A DNA stretch of 64,000 nucleotides. It comes from Anniella stebbinsi. Lineage: Eukaryota > Chordata > Lepidosauria > Squamata > Anniellidae. Both the position numbers and the translations under genes were made by a program. Under the pieces are notes generated by a model, which saw nothing but the letters and a program-made list of their open reading frames with translations, did no database searches and was not told the DNA's origin. The stretch covers positions 115,470,533 through 115,534,532 of the forward strand of contig JARDYH010000001.1 of the NCBI GenBank assembly GCA_029215795.1. Reading direction: 5' to 3'. This document shows, piece by piece, positions 1 to 10,760 of the stretch (position 1 is the stretch's first letter; each line of letters begins with the position of its first letter).

Positions 1-424
1 TTTCCCTTCTTCTCCCTGGACAGGTTCTGGGACAGAACGAGTCCAGTGGTTATTGCACTGAGGGAGATATCTTACCCGCTGCTGAAGAGAAAGCAGTCAC
101 AAAGGGGGGAGCTGGGCAGCCTCTCTCTCTCTCCACTGCAGCAGCGCTGCTACTCTTTGGGCAAATGGGTGCAGGGCAGTCGCTGTGTTGCTGTTAGTGC
201 CCTTGACTTTTGTGCTTAACTTTTGTGAGGTTTGCGGTGCAGCTGGCGTAAAGAAAGGGTGCTGACAGAGGATGTGTAGAAAAGTTCCAGCACCCTCCTC
301 TCTGTCTGGCGATGGTGACCAATCAGGAATTATCATTGGCTGGGACACGCCACCGGCATAAAGCCAGAGGATGGCAACAGATTCCAGGTGCATGTCTGCG
401 CCTTGGTTGCATGAATACGTTGGG
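1..424. other. Unassigned intron sequence, moderately GC-rich
   Basis: This holds a short CT tract near 121-135 and an open frame on the - strand (97-393) with no recognisable domain. The composition differs from the AT-rich intron that follows, so it may be repeat-derived, but I do not recognise the family. Confidence 0.4.
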
Positions 425-429
425 ATAAG

Positions 430-1031
430 TCCCTGACTTTTTGAAATGAGACCATATTACGCCAGTCCTTTTCCAACTTCACTGGCTGCTGATCCAGGTC
501 CGGGCCCAATTCAAAGTGCTGGTACTAACATTTAAAGCCCTAAACGGCTTGGGGCCAGGATATCTAAAGGAACGCCTCCTCCCATATGTACCTGCCCAGA
601 CCCTAAGATCATCTACAGGGGTCCTTCTCCATGAGCCCCTGCCAAAGGAAGTGAGGCAGGTGGCCACTAGGAGGAGGGCTTTCTCCGCTGTGGCACCCCG
701 GCTGTGGAATGAGCTCCCCAGAGAGGTTTGCCTGGCGCCTACTTTGCACTCTTTTCGTCGCCAGGTGAAGACCTTTTTATTCTCCCAGTATTTTAACAGT
801 TAAATTAACTCAATTTTAATCCTTGCTGTTTAAAATTTGTATTTTAATCATATTAATTCCTGCTGCTTGGTTTTATTCTGGTTGTGTTTTTATATTGTAT
901 GTTACTTTGTGTTTTTAGATTGTGGTTTGTTTTATATTTTTAAAATGATTTCATGGTTTTAATTTTTGTGAACCGCCCAGAGAGCTTCGGCTATAGGGCG
1001 GTATAAAAAATCAATAAATAAATAAATAAAC
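430..1031 (+). mobile_element. L2/CR1-like LINE, 5'-truncated 3' end
   Basis: An uninterrupted frame at 450-803 encodes the C-terminal end of a LINE reverse-transcriptase protein. Diagnostic strings are LTFKALNGLGPGYL, RRAFSAVAPRLWNELP and SFRRQVKTFLF, typical of the last 100 residues of L2/CR1-group ORF2. A stop at 801-803 is followed by an AT-rich 3' UTR. The element ends in a conserved hairpin-like tail, GAACCGCCCAGAGAGCTTCG then CTATAGGGCGGTATAAAAA, and an AATAAATA repeat. It is truncated at its 5' end near 430, as is usual for LINE copies. Of the tail copies in this window it is the best preserved, so it is probably among the younger ones. Exact clade naming (L2 versus CR1 subfamily) is uncertain. 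Confidence 0.85.
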
Positions 1032-1146
1032 CGGAGCCACAGGTGAATGCCATGGGACTGCTCTGCAATGGCTTCATATAAATGACATAGCGCCACTGAG
1101 GATCCATCCCACGGCTTTTCCCACGTCAAGACAAGCCCCAAGGCTC
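1032..1146. repeat. MITE-like fragment ending in GACAAGCCCCA
   Basis: It contains TATAAATGACATAGCG, CCACTG and a GGCTTTTCCC block, and ends in GACAAGCCCCA. It resembles parts of the sequences at 14579-14700 and 27880-27990, which carry TGACATAG or GTCATTTA and the ending GACAGCCCC. I infer one non-autonomous DNA-transposon family; the superfamily is unknown. Confidence 0.45.
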
Positions 1147-4100
1147 ACCTAGGCTTGTTCTTTTATTGCTTAGGTTTGATTTGGGCACAACTCCATGAAG
1201 TCATGTCCAGTGAAGTATCTGTTTCTTATTTGATGATAGCTCTGCCCTAAGGGCTGAATAATGCTTGTGTAGGACCACCAGCTCCTGCGCATATAGTGAA
1301 CAGTTCAATTTAAACTTTATTGGTGCAGCCATGCCACATGGGTTATCATACCACTGATAGTAAGTAATACATGGGCCTCAGAGATTAGAGTGTCTGTTAC
1401 ACAGAGGGAATCTTCGGCTACAGAGAGCAGGGGTACTTGCACACCTACGTTGCTACAGCCTTTCTCCTCTCTGTTTCTTTTAAATACTTATGTAAGGTCA
1501 ACATTGGTCCTTGGATACAATAAAAAGCAAAGAGCTGTCAAGATAGGACATGATTTGTAGGCTAGGAACAGTAATCACTCCAAATTATTGCATCCATTGG
1601 CTATCCAACTGTTACCTTGATGTCTTTTTTGTTGTGTGGCTTGTCAAATCTTTGCCTTTTGCCATGCTTATTGACACAAGAGGAGGAAATCTTTTAGGTA
1701 GTGTGCAGGTGAAAATCAATTTGGTTTTGATTAAACCTGCTCTGTTTTGTATTCTTTACTGAAATCGCCCAAGGTGCTGTATTTGTTAATCGCTGTACAT
1801 CATATTGTTCCCACACATGCCAATATTTATGCTTGGCTTCTCAGTAACAGGTTTGGGGGAGGTATTTAATTTTGTGTGGTTCGTTTTTATTTCCAGCTGC
1901 TTTGTCTCCTTTTAAAGCTCTCGGGTATCATTAACTAAGTTGTTTCTAGGTTTGTTGGTTTGTTTGTTTTTTAAAATTTCTCGTGAGTCTTTATATTTCT
2001 TTTTTATGTCTCATATTCAAGGGAATAAGCCAGATTGATTTGAACACGAGACGCTGTGCAGGGACTTCTGTGGGAATGTCATAGGCGATGAAACTTCTCT
2101 TAATGAAATTGTTCAAAAGGAAGCATTTGGCTGAAGGAGCAAACCCACCTGATTGTACTCTAATTGTCACAGGTGACACAAGCTAATTAGCAAGACCTGT
2201 CAAAGATGTCCGATGACATCTCAGTAAGAACAAAATGTCACCATTGAAGATGTAGCAGCTAATCAGAAAGCTGCATGTCTGTAATTAGATTGGATATCAA
2301 AACAACAGCTACTTTCCATAGCAGCTCTGTGTTTGTATGCTTTTCCTCATCCCTAGAATCCTGTAGGTCTGATCTTTTGGATGTATGGTGACTCTTGGGA
2401 ATTGTGGTAAAGTTTGCCCATGAAGTCTTTAGATTTGCTAAATCCACCTTTGAGAATGGCAGAGAACATAGCCATCTCAGCTAGGAACATCGCCCTACTT
2501 ACCAAGTACAGAACAGCTTTGCCCTACCTCTTAACAAAGAAGGCATGAAGGAGTTGTTATATCATGAGCGCTGTGACTGACTAAGTGTTGGGATGGGAAG
2601 AGCAAAGAACCATCATCCCAGCACTATGATTTTCCTGAATGAGTTTGAGAGGAGTAATGCAACCTTGCTGCTCTTACTGGATCTCCCAGTGGCCTACAAT
2701 ATGCCATATTTTCAGTGTGAATTACTCTCATTTTCAGAGTTTGAAACATTAGCTCATGTTTTCTGTAAGGATACTCTGGGTGGCTATTGGAAATTCTATC
2801 TGGATTAATGTCTGGAAGCAATGGTGAGGTGGATATGGGTGAGCAGAATGAAGTTGAGGTCCATCAACAGAGCCTGGTGTAAAATACACCCTTGGTATTT
2901 GCCTGCAACAGCAAAACTGGGGACAGGATGTGTACATGCATGCCATCCCCAAATGTCACCACAGCCCTGACTACCTCATACACTCTCACACATTGAGCAT
3001 AAAGGTTTGCAGGGGGGCTTGTTAGGTGTATTTGGCAATATCAAGGTTCCTGATTTGAGGACATCTGAGGGGGGGATTCACTCATTAGCTACACCCCCTC
3101 TGTTTCATCATTGTGCCTACTCTATAGCTCTCTCTATATGTGAACTTGTGCAACTGCTGTAGTAAAACCTGTTGTACCTGAGCAGGCCCACCATACAATG
3201 TAGATACTTGCATTATTAGTAGTCATTAGTTAGTTTGTAGGAAGGATGTGCAGTTATCAATATAGTTGGGCCACTTTACGTATTATCTCATATGCCTGGG
3301 AGATGGTGGCTCCCACACAGTAGGGAGAATAGTCAGATGATCCCATCATGTGAGAGAGGGCTCATTGCATGGTGGTTTCGCACTGAATATCTAGCCCCAC
3401 CCAGTGAGGTGCAGATTCCATAATCATAATCCACATGATTGGGTTTCACCTATGTAATTGTGCTGTTGAAACATTCCTTCAGCCACTCACAGATAAGCAG
3501 CGCCCACATTTTTGGGAGCACTTGTAAAGGGCACCAAACATGAAATTAAAGGGGCTCATCAGATGAACATTTTATAGCATTCTCGTTACTAGCCACTCAT
3601 GGTTTTTTGCAGATCCTTTTGATGACTATGTCTGCCTCCCACACATCTCCCGCTCCTTCTGGTCTTTTATTCGTCATAAAATAAGACAGAGAAAATCCAA
3701 TTTTGGGGGCTACAGCAAAACTTGCCACCATTTCCTGCTGTGTGCAGGAAAAGCAGCACGACAAAAACGGCCAATGGGCCATGTGGTTGTTGCTTGCTTC
3801 CTTTTTCTTTCCCATGTGAAAAAAGAGGAAGCTGTTTATCCATATTGTGCGACAGAAGCATGAGGCAAAGTGACAGTACAGAAACGGGATCCCCCCCCTC
3901 TGGTGACACTTAAAGTGACGAGGAAAAAAAGTTGCATCTTCTTTTGTTTTGAATAGGTATATACTGATCGATTGTTGGTCTATGTGAGTTTGACCTTGAA
4001 AGGATTGTTCCCTTCTTTTCTGCATTATGCGTGTATTGACCTCACCTCAAATATTTCTTCAAAATAGCATTTGCTATGGAAAAAGAAGAGAAGGAATAAA

Positions 4101-5410
4101 TTAAAATTCAGGTGCATATGGCTTCATTTTTATTAATTTTGTGATTGTTGTCAGCTCTGATTATTTCTTAGCACCTTTCCTAGTCTTTTTTTTAAAAAAA
4201 GACCTTGCCGAATTGAAAGATAACATTAGCCTTTCAAAATGCTTCACTTTTTGGGAGGAAAAAAGGACATTGAAGTCAATAGTTGGTTCTAAAGACGTTT
4301 CAAATGCCTGTAGAATTGTGTATATGTTTCTATGGAAACTTTAGTTTTGCATATACAAGACTTTCTTTAATTCTTTTAATGAGGTTAAGTTGAAGTGATC
4401 TTTAGATGCAAAATGTATTCTGTTTCATAATAGAGAGACCTTTTTAAACACTTGTAATATTTGTTAAAAGGGAAGGGCCAGAAAGCCTTTTTGGAAACCT
4501 TTAATGAATTAAGAATTTTAATGTGTTTTAATCTCCCTGTAAACCTAGAGATATTTTCAATAATATGTGAAGCAGTACAAAAATCTATTAAAGAAATAAT
4601 AAATTAAATGAGAATGCCACTGGCCTGTTCAGTACAGCTTAGCAATAATATCGACCTCCTTTATAGATGGTGAAACACAGCACATCATGGTGAACAGAGG
4701 GTGAAATCCAACACTGTACAAATGGACATCCACTTGCACAATAGGACTGCCTTGTCCTCTCCCCTCTGCAGGCCATCATCTGTCTCCAAAATTTGTTCTG
4801 GAGGTTCCCCCAACTCTAGAGATGATTTGGATCAAGAACAAGTGGCAGCAGGTGGAAGGAAGATTCAGCCACTGGTGGCTGCCATTGCTTTGCAATGAGT
4901 TTTGACTTAAAATTACTTCATGGGATAGCAGTGGCAACTTCCAGGAAGGAATTGAAATGGCATACTTCTCAATGTAGTTAATGAAAAAGCAATGTTTCCT
5001 AAATTGCTTCATTCCTGAAAACAAACAAACAGAATGGTCATTTCAATGGACACGATACTGTCATTAATGTATCTATCAAATATGGCACATCCTAGATTAA
5101 GATCCTGCTTTTTCAGACTTACAAAAAAAATGCTGTATTTCTTCTGGCTATCTTTTCTGTCAATCTTGATCTGACATTTGCAATCATTTCTTGCATGCTG
5201 TTCTTTTCTACATTTCGTGTGGAGCCTGTGCTCTTTGCCCACAGAGATAAACCTTGCAGATGACAGCAATTCATTTTGAGGCAGTGTGTGTTGCCTTTTG
5301 AGGGGCTGAAATGAAGTACACTGTAATTTTTGCTGAGGTTTCCATAAAAAAAATTGTGCCAACTGTTTGCATAGGTATGATTTTAAATTATTAGCCCAGA
5401 ACCAACTGTT
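1147..5410. other. DMD: Unassigned AT-rich intron
   Basis: Apart from short open frames without domains (for example 3597-4025 on the - strand), I see no gene, RNA or confident repeat. The stretch 4690-4890 is less AT-rich and may be an old repeat, but I do not recognise it. Confidence 0.5.
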
Positions 5411-5418
5411 GGAGTCTA

Positions 5419-6345
5419 AAAATTTGATAAGTTTAATAAATCATTAATAAAAATGTTGAAGAGTCCTGGGCCCAGCACTCTTCAACATTTTTACTAATGA
5501 TTTGGATGAGGAGGTGCAGGGAATGCTTATCAAATTTGCAGACAACACAAAATTGGATCACTAATACCCTGGAAGTCAGAAACAAACTCAAAAGTGATCT
5601 TCATAGACTGGAGCGCTGGGCTGAAAACAACAGAATGAAATTTAATAGGGATAAATGCCAAATTCTACACTTAGGAAAAAGAAACCAAATGCACAGTTAC
5701 AAGATGGGGGATACTTGGCTAATCAATATGACAAGCAAGAAGGATCTTGGAATTGTTGTAGATCACAAGCTGAATATGAGCCAACAGTGTGATGTGGCTG
5801 TAAAAAAAGCAAATGCTATTTTGGGCTGCATTAATAAAAGTATAGCTTCCAAATTGTGTGAAATACTGGTTTCCCTCTATTCGGCACTGGTTAGGCCCCA
5901 TCTTGAGTATTGCGTCAGAGGATGATTAGGGGACTGGAAACAAAGCCCTATGAGGAGAGACTGAAAGAACTGGGCATGTTTAGCCTGGAGAAGAGAAGAC
6001 TGAGGGGAAACATGATAGTGCTCTTCAAATACTTGAAAGGTTGTCACACAGAGGAGGGCCAAGATCTCTTTTCGATCAACCCAGAATGCAGGACACGGAA
6101 TAATGGGCTCAAGTTACAGGAAGCCAGATTCCAGCTGACCATCAGGAAAAACTTCCCGACTGTTAGAGCAATATGACAATGGAACCAATTACCTAAGGAG
6201 GTGGTGGGCTCTCCCACATTAGAGGCATTCAAGAAGCAGCTGGACAACCATCTGTCAGGGATGCTTTAAGGTAGATTCCTGCATTGAGCAGGGGGTTCGA
6301 CTCGATGGCCTTATAGGCCCCTTCCAACTCTACTATTCTATGAAT
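5419..6345 (+). mobile_element. CR1 LINE 3' fragment with folded-back 5' end
   Basis: CR1 ORF2 remnants are clear. From 5480, LFNIFTNDLDEEVQGMLIKF leads into FADN, where the RT catalytic box FADD is altered at its last residue. Next come RWAENNRMKFNRDKCQILHL, KKDLGIVVDHKLNMSQQCD, SLYSALVRPHLEYC and, in another frame from 5910, RGLETKPYEERLKELGMFSLE and RRLRGNMIVLFKYLKG. The 3' end, CTCGATGGCCTTATAGGCCC then TTCCAACTCTACTATTCTATGA, is the CR1 terminus with its short ATTCTATGA-type ending instead of poly(A). Frameshifts and the altered catalytic box show a dead copy. CR1 is the dominant LINE of sauropsids, which supports a reptilian source. The left edge carries an inverted copy of its own first bases (see findings). 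Confidence 0.93.
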
Positions 6346-8139
6346 AACACAAAAGAATATGATTTATCAACCATAATATTTAGTATGCCCATGCTCTTTG
6401 CTGAGGATATTTAGCTCTTGGATTTGTGCATTGTATAGTAAAGTATTTTTTCAACATAATGGAACGATTTCATTAAAATTAGTGTTGGTGTAGTAGTTTA
6501 GCTCTCTTTGCCGTGTACATTTTTTTATTGCTTGTTTGTTTGCATTTGGTTTTCAAACCAAGAAGCTTTGTTCAATCTGTTGATGCAATTAGTGTCACAT
6601 TATCATGAGAGCATTTATACAGATTAAAATATAGATTCATTAAGTCAATTGGTAGTATATACCATGGCAAATAAATACTCTTTCTGATTAGTTTTTTTTC
6701 TCTCTTTGTGATGCTAAGTTATCATTAGGGCATAGGAAGTGGTAGCAATTCAGCGAAGGACTTTATGGATGGGCTTATTGTTTTAGGTAAGTTGTAACAA
6801 TTTGACTCCAGAGCAGGTACTGTTTGGAAGCAACAGCCATGCAGCTTTGGCCTAAAGTTATGCAGCTTTGTCAGCTGATAGCAAGCTTACTTTGGACTAT
6901 TTATTTTGTTAACTGCCTTAAGATGCTTAACATGTTACATGGAAATCCATAGGTAGCTGCTGATCATGTGCGACATTTACACACAGGTGTTTTGTTCTGC
7001 TTGCACACACCCAGAGACTGTGATTGGCCAGATGGATATTGATACGATTCTGTTTCTAGAAGCACGTGGCTGCTAAGAGCCAAATTTTGCTGAAGGACTC
7101 CTAGAGGATCATAAAGTTATTTTATAGTTATTGGCACTTTAAACCTTACATTATAGCCATATAATACAAAAATAAAAAGTAGCAACCCATACTAGCTTCT
7201 AGGATAAATATATTGACCAATTTTGCACAAAGTTTTGGGTCAAAGTTTTCTTTTCCCACAAACTTAACCAGAACACTAATATAACCACAACTATTTGTAG
7301 CAAACATCTGTGTACCTTGATGGCTTGTTTAAAGTAGAACAGTTAATTTGCAGCATTATATTGGTTATTTCTAGCACTAATTTCGATTTCATTTTGAAGG
7401 GTCTGATGTTTCTCAACTCAATGCAAAGTTTAATGAGCTCCTGCATTTTTAATTAACTTTAATTAAACCAGTATTAATTGTACAAACACCACTTAGGGGA
7501 CATAATCCCTGTAGGCTGCAGTTTAAAGAGACCAAAACAGAGAGATTCAAGTGACTAGGATGAAAGTGTTGTATAGCAAGTACTTTGAGGACCATTGGTG
7601 CTTCTCATTAATGTCACTGACAAGAAGCTCAATAGCAAAACTGATGGTGCTCATTAAAATGTGGATGCTTCCCTCTGAGAATATCAGATGAATGGATACC
7701 CCACTGTCCATTTATGTTAAATAATGCTGTATAGGATTGTGTTGATGGTTTTTGTTTTTGTTTTTAGAAAAGCATGTATGTGAGTTCGCCATTTATAATT
7801 GAGTTAAGCTCACCTGGTAGAGCAGCTCAAATACCATCAATTATATGAACTGGTATGTAAATTGTTTCCATAAAACTATTATTCAGTCAGTGTTTCTACC
7901 TCAAATTATCCTACATTTTACTATCAGAAGCATTATGAAGGTCATACATTCAAGGAATTAGAATATGATGCAGGTTGCGACCATCCTTCTTGAATCATCC
8001 CATTAACTTTATTATGGGGGAACTTATTAGCCTGGCCTTTCTATAGAGGCGAAACTGCTTTAGTTGCTCTGGTGGATGACCTTCACTTCACTAGGAGATG
8101 AATTGATGAGTGTAACCCTAGATCTCTTAGCAATGTTTT
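6346..8139. other. DMD: Unassigned AT-rich intron
   Basis: I find no open frame of interest, RNA gene or confident repeat here. The sequence is AT-rich intron. Confidence 0.5.
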
Positions 8140-9079
8140 GTTTATTATTTACTTGTTACATTTCTATACTGCCCCAGCCAAGGCTCTCTGGGTAGTTCGC
8201 AATGATTGAACCATGAAATGAAACATGATCAAATACAATATAGAAATTTAAAACTACAGTGTAAAATTAAAATAAAAAATAAAACCAAGCAGCAATGCAA
8301 AGATTTAAAATACAATAATAGATTTAAAACAACAAACTAGAAGACTAAAAGGCCTGGGAAAATAAAAAGGTCTTCCCCTAGTGCTGAAAAGAGCACAGCG
8401 TAGGTGCCAGGCAAGCCTCTCTGGAAAACTCATTCCACAACCATAGTACCACAGCAGAAAAGGCCCTCTTCTTATTAGCCTCCCACCTTACTTCCTTTGG
8501 CAGGGGCTCCTGGAGGAAGGACTCCTGAAGACTTCCCAAGGTTCCAGGAAGGTATATCAGGTAACCTGGCTACAAGCCATTTAGGGCTTTGAATATTACT
8601 ATCAGGACTTTGAATTGGGCCTGGAAATGAACATACAGCCAGTGCAGATGGAAAAGTACTGGTATAATATCATCTTGACCAGTCCCCATTAACAATCTTG
8701 CTGCTTATTTTACACCAGCTGAAGTCTCTGAACCATTCTCAGAGGCAGCCCCGCATATAATGCATTGCAGTAATCCAGACGAGAAGTTACCAGAGCATGG
8801 ATAACTGTAGCTAGACCATCTCTACCTAGATAAGGATGTCATAGGTATATCAATCTAAGCTAATAAAAAGTGTTCTGTGCCACCAAGTTCACCTGTACCT
8901 CTAGATCAAAGAGCACCTCCAATCTTTGAACCTCATCCTTTAGTGGGGAGTGCAATTCCCTCCAGAATAGGTTGAACATCATTAAGCCATGCAGACAAAC
9001 TACCCACTAACAATAACTCCATCTTGCCTTCAGCCCCCACTCTCACAGCTGTTTAATGTAGATCTTGAATACAACCCTG
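8140..9079 (-). mobile_element. L2-like LINE 3' portion (C-terminal RT), antisense
   Basis: Read on the - strand, the segment encodes degraded versions of LINE strings such as QCIICGAA, IPVLFHLHWL, QAQFKVLIVIFKALNGL, KEVRWEANKKRAFSAVVLWL and ACLAPTLCSF. The terminal tail (+ strand 8160-8200: CTATACTGCCCCAGCC then AAGGCTCTCTGGGTAG) is the complement of the conserved L2-like 3' tail. Numerous stops show an old copy. A hAT element (9080-9804) is inserted at its inner edge and the earlier part of the RT continues beyond it at 9813-10265, so this is one LINE split by a later transposon, with the YADD-containing centre also lost. Confidence 0.85.
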
Positions 9080-9812
9080 CAGGGTGGACTTGATTTAAAA
9101 CTATTTGATTTAAATCATGATCTAAATCACGATTTTAATCACTACTCAGAAAGACTCGATTTAATCATGCGACTTCCCCCCCCATGCATTCTTCCTCACT
9201 ATAAGCTTAATACATATTTTACACAACTCAGAGTAACCAAAGACTCATTCTTGCAGGTATAATCTTAATATTTACAAGCAGATGCGGGTTTCATTTTTAG
9301 CTTCTTGTGCAGATCTATTTCACTCCCAACAATCTATGCATTGGATTTTTTGAAACTTAGCACTTAAGATGTAATTCTGTGTACATAGATTTGCAAAGGA
9401 ACAATGGGATTGTGATCTCCACAGACACAAATTCACAGTTTTGAGAACTGTAAAACCAAATATCTGTGATAATATCTCCTAGATAGAAAAATTGCCCAAT
9501 CATCTTACAGAAACCTCTGGAAGAACATGACATTGTGAATGGATTAATGGAATTCATTTACCAAAAAATTTAAACATTGCATGAATATACAGCCTCATGC
9601 TACATAATTAAAAACTAATCCTTATTTCATGATGAATAACCTTTGGACTATAATGTATCTTAAATAGAAAACTATTTTTAGATAGATTTATCCTCAAAAA
9701 GCATTTTATTTTAAAAAAATCCAATTTAAATAAAAAACCCAATTAAATTTAAAAATCTGATTTTTTTGATATTTTTTTTTAATCATTGATTTTTATCCAC
9801 CCTGGAACCCTG
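9072..9812. mobile_element. hAT-type non-autonomous DNA transposon, 725 bp, inserted in a LINE
   Basis: The element at 9080-9804 begins CAGGGTGGACTTGATTTAAA and ends ATTTTTATCCACCCTG, giving inverted termini CAGGGTGGA/TCCACCCTG. It is flanked by 8-bp duplications CAACCCTG (9072-9079) and GAACCCTG (9805-9812), which match 7 of 8. An 8-bp duplication and CAGGG termini are hAT hallmarks. The subterminal zones are rich in ATTTAAATCA motifs. No transposase frame is present, so it depended on an autonomous relative. It sits inside the antisense L2-like LINE, so it is younger than that insertion. Confidence 0.85.
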
Positions 9813-10265
9813 TGGTTCGCAGCTGCGAAGGCACAAAGCAATAATCTAACACCATCTTCTGGAATTGGCCATCCAAGTGGGAGTGGAACCACCACAATAC
9901 ATTGTCTCCAAGACCCTATCCAGAAGGATGCCAAAAGCCGCTGATGTTATGAAAAGACAGTGAGGGGTCCAGGAAAATCAACAGGGTCATCTTCCCTCTG
10001 TCTGTCTCTTGGCAAAGGTCATCTTCAAGAGTGACCAAGGCAATTTCTATTCCAAAACCAGGGATGACACCTGAATGAAATGGATCTTGATAATCACTTT
10101 TATTCAAAAGTGGCTGGAGTTGGCTGGCAACCACTTGTTCAAGCACCTTGCCCAGAAAGGGGATGTTTGGTGCGGCCTGTAGTTGTTAACAACATCAGGA
10201 CCCAGGTTAGGCTTTTTCAGGAGTGTCCTAATTACTTTTATAGAGGCCAGCATCACTCCCTCTAT
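9813..10265 (-). mobile_element. L2-like LINE reverse-transcriptase segment, antisense
   Basis: The - strand carries degraded RT motifs in order: VIRTLLKKPNLGPD, VNNYRPHQTSPF (RT motif NYRPIS), CLNKWLPANSS, then in a second frame EIALVTLEDDLC and TLLIFLDPSLSFHNI, the counterpart of the catalytic LDLSAAFDT motif. Stops and frame changes are frequent. It is the upstream continuation of the copy at 8140-9079, separated by the hAT element. Confidence 0.8.
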
Positions 10266-10760
10266 TAAGCTTTTGATACTATCGACCATGGCATCTTTCT
10301 GGACTGCCTTGCCAGAGTGGGGCTTTGAGTCACAGTATTATAGTGGCACTAGCCCTTTTTGGAATGATGGTTCCAGAAGGTGCTGCTGGAGGTGCTGTTA
10401 GAGGTTGGGGTGCCTCAGGATTCCAGGCTATCTCATATGCATTTTAAAACTACACAAATTGCTGGGAGAGATCATCCAGAGGTTTGGGAGGTCTATCTCT
10501 CTTTTCCACCTATTAATTTCATGGAGGCAGTGGAAAACAAATGTCAGAAGTACTGATAGATGGGAAAACTACTGATCTGGATGGAAGTTTACAATCAGTT
10601 TTGAATTATGATACTCCCCCCATGAAGAATCAGGTAGGCATTTGGGGTAGGGGAAGACTCCTAGACCAGTGTCATCTATGGAGTCTAGGAATGTCTTTTG
10701 CCAGCTTAGGGTGGTTAGCCAACTGTGACCCTATCTGGAGAAAGTAGACTTGCCTCAGTT
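10266..10760 (+). mobile_element. L2-like LINE RT segment in sense orientation
   Basis: The + strand from 10268 reads SFDTIDHGIFLDCLARVGL, the RT motif that follows LDLSAAFDTIDHG. After frame changes come WFQKVLLEVLLEVGVPQDSR (related to GVPQGS) and LDGSLQSVLNYDTPPMKNQV, all LINE RT-like. It abuts, head to head, the antisense RT fragment ending at 10265. The right boundary is uncertain. The small frame at 10541-10747 starting MSEV is part of this LINE, not a host exon. Confidence 0.65.

Noticed and set aside
3597..4025. 142-codon open frame on the - strand
   Set aside because: No recognisable domain, no splice context, and composition like surrounding intron; consistent with chance.
5009..5362. 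117-codon open frame on the - strand
   Set aside because: K/Q/F-rich chance frame with no family resemblance.
5497..5925. 142-codon frame considered as a host gene
   Set aside because: Its sequence is CR1 reverse transcriptase C-terminal text, with the CR1 3' end downstream.
10541..10747. Open frame beginning MSEV, reminiscent of an alternative dystrophin first exon (Purkinje-type)
   Set aside because: It lies within an L2-like LINE fragment, the residues after MSEV do not continue like dystrophin, and no splice donor follows at the right place.
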